The notes under the pieces: model-generated
The model's input: only the letters and a program-made list of their open reading frames with translations
What the model was told of the DNA's origin: nothing
Databases searched by the model: none
Part shown: piece by piece, positions 35,374 to 42,506 of the stretch
How the letters are laid out: each line of letters starts with the position of its first letter
Numbering within the stretch: position 1 is the stretch's first letter
From: Bryobacterales bacterium
GTDB taxonomy: Bacteria; Acidobacteriota; Terriglobia; Bryobacterales; Bryobacteraceae
NCBI GenBank assembly: GCA_026954325.1
Contig: JAIXKK010000043.1
Coordinates: forward strand, 1-64,000
Reading direction: 5' to 3'
DNA length: 64,000 bases
Program-made: the position numbers and the translations under genes

Positions 35374-36138
35374 ATGACGCGCACATCAGCCACAAGTCCC
35401 GTCGACAAAAGCGCTCTTGTTAGAGACGTTTTCGAAGCTTCGGAGCGCTACCTCAACAAAAGACGGCTTGACATTATGTTCCGAAGTGACACTGTGAGGA
35501 CGTTCACAGCGGGCATTACTTTACGTCGCATCTTGGATATCGGCTGCGGAGATGGTTCCATTTCCCTCCCCTTGCTTGACGACGAGCGCCAGCTAACCCT
35601 TTTGGATCTCTCAAGCGGCATGACCCGCCTTGTGGAGGCCAACGTTCCCCCGTCACTTGCTCCCAATGTAGAGATACGTACTGAGAATTTTATGACGGCG
35701 GACTTCGTTCCATCAACGTTCGATTTGATCATATGTTTAGGCGTTTTGGCGCATGTAGACTCACCTGAACAGTTCGTGGCCAAGATTACAGCGCTATTGA
35801 AACCCGGCGGACGCCTTATAGTCGCCTTTACCGATTCCTACCATTGGTTAGGCCGGATCTCGCGTATGCTCCGCTGGTGTAAGGAGATCATAGCTCCACC
35901 GCGATACCGTACGAACCTGTTATCTTATGACAACCTAGCGTCAGTGTTTCGCCACAACAAGCTTACGCCAGCAAGCGTCTTTCGTTACGGCTACTTGCCT
36001 CTTCCTGGCATTCAGTACGTTCTACGCCCGACGAGTCTATTCAAACTAACACGCACTGTGTTTGGCTCGGCTACGCAGAATAGGAATGCCCACATGGGTA
36101 ATGAGTACATTTGTGCTCTGATAAAAGATAATGAGTAG
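35374..36138 (+). CDS. Class I SAM-dependent methyltransferase
   Basis: 254 residues from ATG 35374, after AGGA. The SAM-binding motif I is ILDIGCGDGSISLPLL (about 51-66), motif II LTLLDLSSGM, and motif IV FDLIICLGVLAHVDSPEQF (about 119-137), followed by LKPGGRLIVAF. It probably methylates a sugar or a small precursor of the EPS repeat unit. It is the last gene before the IS1380-type element, whose left repeat begins 31 bases after the stop. Confidence 0.87.
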   Translation: MTRTSATSPVDKSALVRDVFEASERYLNKRRLDIMFRSDTVRTFTAGITLRRILDIGCGDGSISLPLLDDERQLTLLDLSSGMTRLVEANVPPSLAPNVEIRTENFMTADFVPSTFDLIICLGVLAHVDSPEQFVAKITALLKPGGRLIVAFTDSYHWLGRISRMLRWCKEIIAPPRYRTNLLSYDNLASVFRHNKLTPASVFRYGYLPLPGIQYVLRPTSLFKLTRTVFGSATQNRNAHMGNEYICALIKDNE

Positions 36139-36168
36139 GTAAATGATTTTCACCGTGCTGGTTCCTGA

Positions 36169-37791
36169 CCTATGCACAGAATGTGAGGTTGCGCTGAGCG
36201 GTTGAGCGGACCGACCACCTGGAGACCCTGGAAAATCTGCGTTAAAACAGAAGAACCGCGAAGTGTGTGCTTCGCCAATTCCATTTTCCAGGAGTCACCC
36301 AGATGGTGAAACACGTTCCAGAGGATATCGCGAAAAAGCCCGCAAAACAAGGGGTCCAGACCAGTAATCGGGAGCCTAATGAAATCGGGGCTTCCACGCC
36401 TTATGACTTCGACAGTAAGAACTTGACTGCCTACGGCGGCCTTCTCCCGGTTGCCACCATGCTCGAACGCCTGAAGTTCCAGGAACTGGTGGAAGAGACA
36501 GTGACCGTGAAGCGTCTGACACGGTCGATGCAGCCATACCAGTTCGTGTTGGGTATGGTCCTGGCTTGCTACGTCGGCTTCTCGCGGCTCAATCATCTGC
36601 GCTTCCTGGAGCGCGAGCCGATGCTGACGGGGATTCTGAAGGTGCTGCGGCTGCCGCTGCAATGCACCTTCTGGCGCTTTCTGGCATCGCTGCATTTGAC
36701 GGTCGCAGGACAGTTGCTGAAAGTGCAGCAGGCGATGCGCAATCGAGTGTGGGAAGCGGCCCACGTGCAATTAACCGCAGTCACCCTGGATACCGACACG
36801 ACAGTGCATACCGTGTTCGGCCACCAGATGGGAGCGCGCAAAGGCTACAACCCCAAGAACCGCGGCAAGAAGAGCTACCAGCCGATTCTGACGTTCCTGG
36901 CCGAAACACGAGAATACATTGGCGGGGAGTTGCTCAAGGGCGACCGGCCGACGGGCAAGCAGATCGCGCAGCATCTGAGCGGTGTGTTCGCCGGGCTGCC
37001 ACCGGGCGTCCAGACGGTGTACGCGCGAGCCGACTCGGGCTTTTATTGCTGGGCGGCGGTGCAGGCCTATGAGGGCAAGGGGTGTCTCTTCGTGATATCG
37101 GTCCGCAAGACGCCTCGGTTGCTCGATGAACTGAAAGCGGCGCGCTGGACCGGATCGCCACGCACCGACGCCGACGGGCAATGCGAGTTCCGCTATCAGC
37201 CGGAAGGATGGGGGAAAGCCTATCGGTTCGTCGCCCTGCGCTACGTCAAGACACCCAAGGCCGCCGAACCAGGCCAGCCCGAGCAATACCAGTTGTTCGA
37301 CACGCCCGAGTACAGCTACCGCGTATTCGTCACGAACATGGATGCGCCGATCGATGCGCTGGTCGGCTTCTACCGGCAGCGGGCCACGTCCGAGAACCTG
37401 ATCAAAGAAGCGAACAATGACGCGGGACTGGCTGCGCATCCGTCGAGGCGCTGGGCGATGAACTGTGTCCACTTTCAGATCGCCATGCTGGCTTACAACC
37501 TGAACTGCTGGCTAATGCTCTTCCATCGTGAAGAGAACATCACCGTCAGCGAACTTCCGCACACCACGCTGGCCACGACACGCCTACGATTCCTATTCCT
37601 GGCCGCCAAGATCTGGCGTCACGCCGGTCGTGCCGGCGTCAGCTACAGCGACCACTATGCCGAGCAGGGCATCTTCCGGCGGCTGATGGATCGCGTGCGG
37701 TCCATCACCTTCACTGGCACTGCTTTGTCGCCGGTATTGGCCACCGCAATTCGCAACTGAACCAGGAAGCGCATAGGATTCTATGCACAGG
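36169..37791 (+). mobile_element. IS1380-family insertion sequence, apparently complete
   Basis: About 1.62 kb, bounded by imperfect 15-bp inverted repeats: CCTATGCACAGAATG at 36169-36183 and CCTGTGCATAGAATC (read on the minus strand) at 37777-37791, 12 or 13 of 15 matching. It carries one transposase gene that fills the element. CTGA lies just outside the left end and again 3 bp beyond the right end, so a target duplication is possible but offset. It separates the methyltransferase from the deacetylase-GT4 gene. Confidence 0.8.
36303..37760 (+). CDS. IS1380-family transposase
   Basis: 485 residues from ATG 36303, eight bases after AGGAG (an in-frame start at 36267 is less likely). The DDE catalytic positions of the IS1380 family are visible: first Asp in VTLDTDTTVH, second in YARADSGFYCW, and the Glu region in RATSENLIKEANND; AYNLNCWLML near the end is also a family hallmark, as are GHQMGARKGYNPKNRG residues. 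No frameshift or stop is seen, so it may be active. GC is slightly higher than in the block it follows. Confidence 0.92.
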   Translation: MVKHVPEDIAKKPAKQGVQTSNREPNEIGASTPYDFDSKNLTAYGGLLPVATMLERLKFQELVEETVTVKRLTRSMQPYQFVLGMVLACYVGFSRLNHLRFLEREPMLTGILKVLRLPLQCTFWRFLASLHLTVAGQLLKVQQAMRNRVWEAAHVQLTAVTLDTDTTVHTVFGHQMGARKGYNPKNRGKKSYQPILTFLAETREYIGGELLKGDRPTGKQIAQHLSGVFAGLPPGVQTVYARADSGFYCWAAVQAYEGKGCLFVISVRKTPRLLDELKAARWTGSPRTDADGQCEFRYQPEGWGKAYRFVALRYVKTPKAAEPGQPEQYQLFDTPEYSYRVFVTNMDAPIDALVGFYRQRATSENLIKEANNDAGLAAHPSRRWAMNCVHFQIAMLAYNLNCWLMLFHREENITVSELPHTTLATTRLRFLFLAAKIWRHAGRAGVSYSDHYAEQGIFRRLMDRVRSITFTGTALSPVLATAIRN

Positions 37792-37920
37792 TGGCTGAAG
37801 GAAATCAGCATCTTACAGGAGGGGGTACAAAAAGCGCAGAAACTACCGCGTGACAGGCTCGCGCTCAACTACCTCGAAGCCAACGTCGGCCTCGGCAGCA
37901 CGCTCCATCTGCGTGCATAA
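37783..37920 (+). pseudogene. Unidentified coding remnant beside the IS right end
   Basis: An open frame of 45 codons begins inside the right terminal repeat and ends in TAA at 37920. It reads as helical sequence (KLPRDRLALNYLEANVG). The frame probably belongs to a gene whose 5' part was lost on insertion of the IS; I do not recognise the family. It could also be chance. Confidence 0.3.
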
Positions 37921-37944
37921 TTCAGGTGGTAACGCTTCGCTTAT

Positions 37945-38241
37945 CCCCCGGCAAAGCCGGGGGCTTTATTAATGTGAGCCGCTCAAAGCGGCTGGCGGGC
38001 GCTTCGCGCTCCGGGTTTGACGGTGAGGCGCCGCTGGCACTCCGCTCGGCGAGCCGCCGTCCGCGCGATTTCCAGGTGTTGCCAGTGCAAAATTGCCGCA
38101 CTGTCGATGGAGCATCGGCAACTTGGGCTCCTTCGGAGTTCCATCTGACTGTCCACATTCGTGCGCTTGGCGGCTGACGCGTTGCTCCCGATGGACTCCC
38201 GGAAACGTCACACTGCTACTGCCACCCCGGCAGAGCCGGGG
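37945..38241. repeat. Hairpin-rich repeat block flanked by CCCCGGC-GCCGGGG hairpins
   Basis: Stem-loops CCCCCGGC-AAA-GCCGGGGG (37945-37963, followed by CTTTATT, terminator-like) and CCCCGGC-AGA-GCCGGGG (38225-38241) bound a 280-bp stretch with more hairpins, for example AGCCGCT-CAA-AGCGGCT near 37977-37993. The short 3-base loops and related stems suggest REP/BIME-like elements. I see no gene inside. Confidence 0.55.
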
Positions 38242-38317
38242 GGCCTCCCCCGTTAGGCTAGAGTGGCTACGGCATTGTGCATGGTTCGCACTGCTCGAAC
38301 CCATTGTCTTCCTATTC

Positions 38318-40468
38318 ATGCTTCCACAAAAGCCGTATTACTTAATCAAACCGCTGCTGCCATGGAGATTCCGCCTGGCCTTTCGCCGCTGGCACGCCAG
38401 CTCCCGCCGTGCTGCCTACGCGCATCTCTGGCCTATCGACGAGAGCACCGGCGCAGCACCTCCTAACTGGCCAGGCTGGCCTGCCGGCAAGCGGTTCGCG
38501 CTGATTCTCACCCACGATGTCGAGCGTACAAAGGGATTGCAGCGCGTTGAGCGGCTAAAAGACCTCGAGCGCAAACACGGGTTCCGCTCCTCTTTCAATT
38601 TTGTGCCGGAAGGGGAATACCGTGTCCCCGACGCGATGCGGCAAGCCCTGGAACAGGCCGGATTCGAGGTGGGTGTCCACGGATTGAAGCATGACGGAAG
38701 GCTCTACTGGTCCAAAAGGACCTTCCATGCCAGGGCAGTACGGATTCGCGAGTACATCCGGCGTTGGGGAGCATCAGGATTTCGTTCCCCGCTGATGCAG
38801 CACAACCTCGCCTGGCTGCACGAATTAGGCGCGGAGTACGACGGTTCCACTTTCGACGCGGATCCATTCGAGCCGGAACCGGATGGGGTTCGTACCATCT
38901 TTCCTTTTTGGGTAGCAGGTCCTCACGGCTCGGGCTATGTTGAACTTCCCTATACGCTGGTCCAGGATTTCACGTTGTTTGTGGTTCTGCGCGAACAGAA
39001 CATTGCCATCTGGAAGCGCAAGCTGGACTGGATCGCAGAGCACGGCGGCATGGCTCTGCTCAATACCCACCCGGATTACATGTGCTTCGATGGCGGTAAG
39101 CCTGCCCGGGACGAATACCCTGTTTCCCACTATGAAGAGTTACTAACCTACGTACGGGAAAAGTATGAGGGCGCGTTCTGGTCCGGGACACCGCGCGAAG
39201 CCGCGCAGTTCTACCGTGCGAGCCTGCCGCTCTCTTCGCGAAATTCGCGAAAGAAGATCTGCATGGTAACGCACAGCACCTACGAATCGGATAACCGCGT
39301 GCGGCGCTATGCCGAGGCTCTGGCGAAGCGCGGCGACCATGTGGACGTCATCGCGATCAGCCACGGGGACGTTCCGCTGGGCACGGAGGTCCTTCAGGGA
39401 GTTACCGTCCATCGGATTCAACACCGCGAACGCAATGAACGCGACAAGTGGATGTTTGCGCGGCGTCTGACACGCTTCGTGGTGGCATCCTCCCTGTTTT
39501 TAACCCGCCGGCATGATGACATCCGGTATGATGTCATCCACGTTCATAACATACCCGATTTCCTGGTCTTCGCTGCCTGGTTTCCCAAGTGGACTGGTGC
39601 GAAAGTGATCCTGGACATTCACGATATCGTCCCTGAATTTTTTGCGAGCAAGTTCCGGTCCAAGAGGGGCGATCTTTATGTGAGGCTGCTGAAGCTGGTG
39701 GAAAAAGCATCCGCGGCATTCGCGGATCACGTCATTATTTCCAACCACCTATGGCAGGAGAAGCTGACTTCGCGCTCGGTTGCCAAAGAGAAGTGCTCGG
39801 TGTTTCTGAATCACGTCGATTTGGCCACCTTCTATCGGCGGCCGCGAACGAGACGCGACGGCAAGTTCATTATCCTGTTTCCCGGGAGCTGCCAATGGCA
39901 CCAGGGCCTGGATATCGCGATCGACGCCTTTGCGCTGATCAAGGATAAAGTGCCGGGTGCGGAATTTCATATTTATGGAGGCGGCAGCGCGAAAGCCGAT
40001 CTCATCCTGCAGGTCGCCCGGCTGGGATTGACGGAACACGTGAAGTTCTTTACGATGCTGCCGCTGGAGCAAATTGCGGATGTGATCGCCAATGCCGACC
40101 TTGGAGTGGTGCCGAAGCGAGCCGAGGGGTTCGGAAACGAAGCGTATAGCACCAAGATCATGGAATTCCTGTCTCAAGGCATCCCGGTGGTGTGCTCCCG
40201 CACCAAGATTGACACTTTCTACTTTGATGAGACGGTAGTCCGATTCTTTACCTCCGGTGATAGCCGGGCGATGGCGGATGCGATGTTGGATGTGATCGAA
40301 TATACGGCGGTTCGGGAGGCCATGGTGGCCGCCGGCCATGAATACGTGAACCTCCATAGCTGGGATGTGAGGAAAGCAGACTATCTCGAGCTGGTGGATT
40401 CCCTTTCCACCGAGACGTTCGGCAAGTCCACATTGGCCACGACTGCCACTGTCCAGGCGGGAGATTGA
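38318..40468 (+). CDS. Fusion of polysaccharide deacetylase and family 4 glycosyltransferase
   Basis: 716 residues from ATG 38318. The frame is open back to 38093, but those codons run through the hairpin repeats, while MLPQKPYYLIKPLLPWRF is a typical family start; no good ribosome site supports either. The N-terminal half (about 55-320) is a NodB-like deacetylase (THDVER with the metal Asp, VGVHGLKHDG, FRSPLMQHN, NTHPDYM). The C-terminal half (about 330-700) is a GT4 transferase (ICMVTHSTYESDNRVRRYAE, VHNIPDFLVF, FPGSCQWHQGLDIAI, EGFGNEAYSTKIMEFL). One chain could remove an acetyl group and glycosylate the same substrate. It is a lone gene after the IS. Confidence 0.83.
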   Translation: MLPQKPYYLIKPLLPWRFRLAFRRWHASSRRAAYAHLWPIDESTGAAPPNWPGWPAGKRFALILTHDVERTKGLQRVERLKDLERKHGFRSSFNFVPEGEYRVPDAMRQALEQAGFEVGVHGLKHDGRLYWSKRTFHARAVRIREYIRRWGASGFRSPLMQHNLAWLHELGAEYDGSTFDADPFEPEPDGVRTIFPFWVAGPHGSGYVELPYTLVQDFTLFVVLREQNIAIWKRKLDWIAEHGGMALLNTHPDYMCFDGGKPARDEYPVSHYEELLTYVREKYEGAFWSGTPREAAQFYRASLPLSSRNSRKKICMVTHSTYESDNRVRRYAEALAKRGDHVDVIAISHGDVPLGTEVLQGVTVHRIQHRERNERDKWMFARRLTRFVVASSLFLTRRHDDIRYDVIHVHNIPDFLVFAAWFPKWTGAKVILDIHDIVPEFFASKFRSKRGDLYVRLLKLVEKASAAFADHVIISNHLWQEKLTSRSVAKEKCSVFLNHVDLATFYRRPRTRRDGKFIILFPGSCQWHQGLDIAIDAFALIKDKVPGAEFHIYGGGSAKADLILQVARLGLTEHVKFFTMLPLEQIADVIANADLGVVPKRAEGFGNEAYSTKIMEFLSQGIPVVCSRTKIDTFYFDETVVRFFTSGDSRAMADAMLDVIEYTAVREAMVAAGHEYVNLHSWDVRKADYLELVDSLSTETFGKSTLATTATVQAGD

Positions 40469-40498
40469 GGCAGAACGGGGAAGCCGGGTGAGGGAGGA

Positions 40499-40780
40499 GG
40501 AATCCGCGGCAGCAAAACGGCATTTCTCGTACGGGTTGTTCGGACAGCCGGGTTTATCCTCTGCTACGGCACGCAAACCTGGAAGGCCGCCCGGTTCTCC
40601 TGGTTGTTTCTTCTGCTGATGATCCCGCTGCCCGCCCACGTGATGGAGCAGGCCACAGTCGCCCTGCAGAAGGGATCCCGCGGATGTGACCTACGTGCTG
40701 TTCCGCATGCTCGGCGTACCGGTCTTCCGGCAAAGGTTTCTGTTCTCGGTGCCTGGCTTGAACATCGCCCCGGTGCTCAT
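40499..40780 (+). pseudogene. Broken exosortase (EpsH/XrtA-type) gene fragment
   Basis: Two adjoining frames read as the middle of an exosortase: TAGFILCYGTQTWKAARFSW and LFLLLMIPLPAHVMEQATVA in frame one, then, after a frame change near 40677, DVTYVLFRMLGVPVFRQRF and SVPGLNIAP in frame two. The MIPLP and RMLGVPVxR words are hallmarks of the family just before the catalytic Cys. The frame is lost before that Cys, and the N- and C-terminal helices are missing. It is therefore a dead remnant. Its presence shows this EPS locus once held, or descends from, a protein-sorting exosortase system. Confidence 0.7.
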
Positions 40781-40799
40781 TGCTGATCTGCTGGCTACG

Positions 40800-40830
40800 A
40801 AACGGCCTTTCCGGGGCCGTTTTTGTGTTT
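40800..40830 (+). terminator. Rho-independent terminator
   Basis: ACGGCC at 40802-40807 pairs with GGCCGT at 40815-40820, followed by TTTTGTGTTTTT. A classic stem plus T-run just after the exosortase remnant. Confidence 0.7.
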
Positions 40831-40845
40831 TTGCGGAGCGTTACT

Positions 40846-41026
40846 GGCTTTGCGAAGCTTGGGGAGTTGCTTGCCTTGCGTCTCGACGGGGCAGGCAGGA
40901 GTGTTGATTGGCCCGGCGGCGGGCAGGGATTGAGATGAACATGGGTGGGCATGTGCCGGGCTTTGCGAAGCTTTCTTCGTTGCTTGCCTTGCATCGACAG
41001 GAGCGTCGATGCGGCAGGCAGGAGTG
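40846..41026. repeat. Two direct repeat copies in the gap before 41085
   Basis: GGCTTTGCGAAGCTT, then GTTGCTTGCCTTGC, and GGCAGGCAGGAGTG occur in the same order at 40846-40903 and 40959-41026, with inserted bases in the second copy (including the small hairpin ATCGAC-AGGAGC-GTCGAT). They look like intergenic repeat units. No gene is seen between the terminator and 41085. Confidence 0.65.
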
Positions 41027-41084
41027 CCTGCGCTACAGGGCACGGCAAGTTACGGAGTATTCTCCATAATGGAGGGATGATCCG

Positions 41085-41609
41085 ATGTGGTCAATTCTGT
41101 TCGACCGCCTCTTCCACAAACTAGCCTTCATCGCCCCCGGAGGCGACACGCTACGGCCCTGGCTGCACCGGGTGCGTGGAGCCAAGATCGGCAAGAAGGT
41201 CTGGATTTCGCAGTTGGTCTACATCGACGAATTGCACCCCGAAGACGTGAGCATCGGTGACAACGCCACCATCGGCCTGCGGACCTCGATCTTCACGCAC
41301 TTCTACTGGGGTCCCAAGAGGCCAATCAGCAATGGGAAAGTCGTCATTGAGAAGGATGTCTTCGTCGGGCCACACTGCGTGATCCTGCCGAACGTACGGA
41401 TTGGAGAAGGGGCGGTCATCCGGGCAGGCACCGTGGTCAGCCGCAATGTGCCGCCGCACGCGTTTTGGGGATCGCCGTCGGCAGAAGCGCTGGGCGAAGC
41501 GACGGTTCCGCTCACGGCCGAACACTCCTACGAGGAGTTTACCCGGGGAATGCGGTTGCGGCCTCCCCGCCGAGCCGCGCGGGCACAACCATGCTCACCA
41601 AAGAATTAG
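41085..41609 (+). CDS. Hexapeptide-repeat acyltransferase
   Basis: 174 residues. Left-handed beta-helix repeats run from about 30 to 135 (AKIGKKVWISQLVYID, VSIGDNATIGLRTSI, VVIEKDVFVGPHCVIL, VRIGEGAVIRAGTVV). The catalytic His is probably that of FTHFYWGP. The family (maltose/galactoside/capsule O-acetyltransferases) moves acetyl groups to sugars. Its end overlaps the aldo/keto reductase start by 19 bases, so the two are co-translated. It opens a new plus-strand operon after the repeat zone. Confidence 0.85.
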   Translation: MWSILFDRLFHKLAFIAPGGDTLRPWLHRVRGAKIGKKVWISQLVYIDELHPEDVSIGDNATIGLRTSIFTHFYWGPKRPISNGKVVIEKDVFVGPHCVILPNVRIGEGAVIRAGTVVSRNVPPHAFWGSPSAEALGEATVPLTAEHSYEEFTRGMRLRPPRRAARAQPCSPKN

Positions 41610-42499
41610 CTCGCACCGGCGTTCTCCTCCCCGAGATCGGGCTCGGCACCTGGGATTACCATGCAGGCCCCGACCTGCTGCGGAAGGGCTTCGAAGCCGG
41701 GGCCTGGTTCGTGGACACCGCGGAATCCTACGGGACCGACCACATCGTGGGAGAAGCGCTACGCGGCCTCCGCGATCGCGTGTTCGTCGCCACCAAGGTA
41801 TCCCCACACAATTTCCGTGCCGCTGATTTCCGGAAGTCCGTCGATGGCAGCCTGCAGAGACTGGGCATCGAAACGATCGACCTGCTGCAACTCCACCAAC
41901 CAAACCCCGAAATTCCCATCGAGGAAACGATGGGCGCCATGGCAAGCGTGATTGACGCCGGCAAGGTACGCTTTGCCGGCGTTAGTAATTTCTCGGTGGC
42001 GCAACTTCAGCAGGCGCGAAAGGCTCTTGGTAAGCACCCGGTGGTATCCAACCAGGTACGCTACAACCTCATCGACCGCACCATCGAAAAGGACCTGCTG
42101 CCGTATTGCCAGGCCGAGGGAATCACCGTGATTGCCTACAGCCCGCTGGCCCGTTACCTGCACCGCGTTCGGGATGCCGATCCGCGGGGCGTGCTGGACG
42201 CCATCTCGCGGGAGACGGGTAAGACGATCGCGCAGATTCTCCTCAACTGGTGCCTGTGCAAGGAAGGCGTCGTGGTGATTCCCAAAGGGAACTCGGAGGA
42301 GCACGTACTTGATATGTGCGGCGCTTCGGACTGGCGTTTGAGCGCGGAGCATCTCGCCCTGCTCGATACCAAGGTCCACTACCGCCGCCGCAGGCGGGTG
42401 GATGCGCTGGCGCGGCGCTGGCTGCGCGGACCGCTGGCGACCATGGCGCGAGAGACGATCCGGCGCCTGCCCCCAAGCCTGCGACGGCGGCTTACCTGA
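41591..42499 (+). CDS. Aldo/keto reductase
   Basis: 302 residues from ATG 41591, where family similarity begins (LPEIGLGTWDY); the open frame extends upstream in the previous gene. The catalytic tetrad is visible: Asp and Tyr in DTAESYG, Lys in VATKV, His in LLQLHQPN. NADPH-site segments IPKGNSEEHV are present. The substrate is unknown; a sugar, keto acid or carrier-bound aldehyde would fit the neighbours. It ends seven bases before the amidotransferase start. Confidence 0.87.
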   Translation: MLTKELARTGVLLPEIGLGTWDYHAGPDLLRKGFEAGAWFVDTAESYGTDHIVGEALRGLRDRVFVATKVSPHNFRAADFRKSVDGSLQRLGIETIDLLQLHQPNPEIPIEETMGAMASVIDAGKVRFAGVSNFSVAQLQQARKALGKHPVVSNQVRYNLIDRTIEKDLLPYCQAEGITVIAYSPLARYLHRVRDADPRGVLDAISRETGKTIAQILLNWCLCKEGVVVIPKGNSEEHVLDMCGASDWRLSAEHLALLDTKVHYRRRRRVDALARRWLRGPLATMARETIRRLPPSLRRRLT

Positions 42500-42506
42500 G
42501 GCTGGC

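Noticed and set aside
36165..37798. Perfect CTGA target duplication of the IS1380 element
   Set aside because: CTGA abuts the left end but lies 3 bp outside the right repeat, so the duplication is not proven.
38093..38317. Extended N-terminus of the deacetylase-GT4 protein
   Set aside because: The codons pass through hairpin repeats and show no family similarity.
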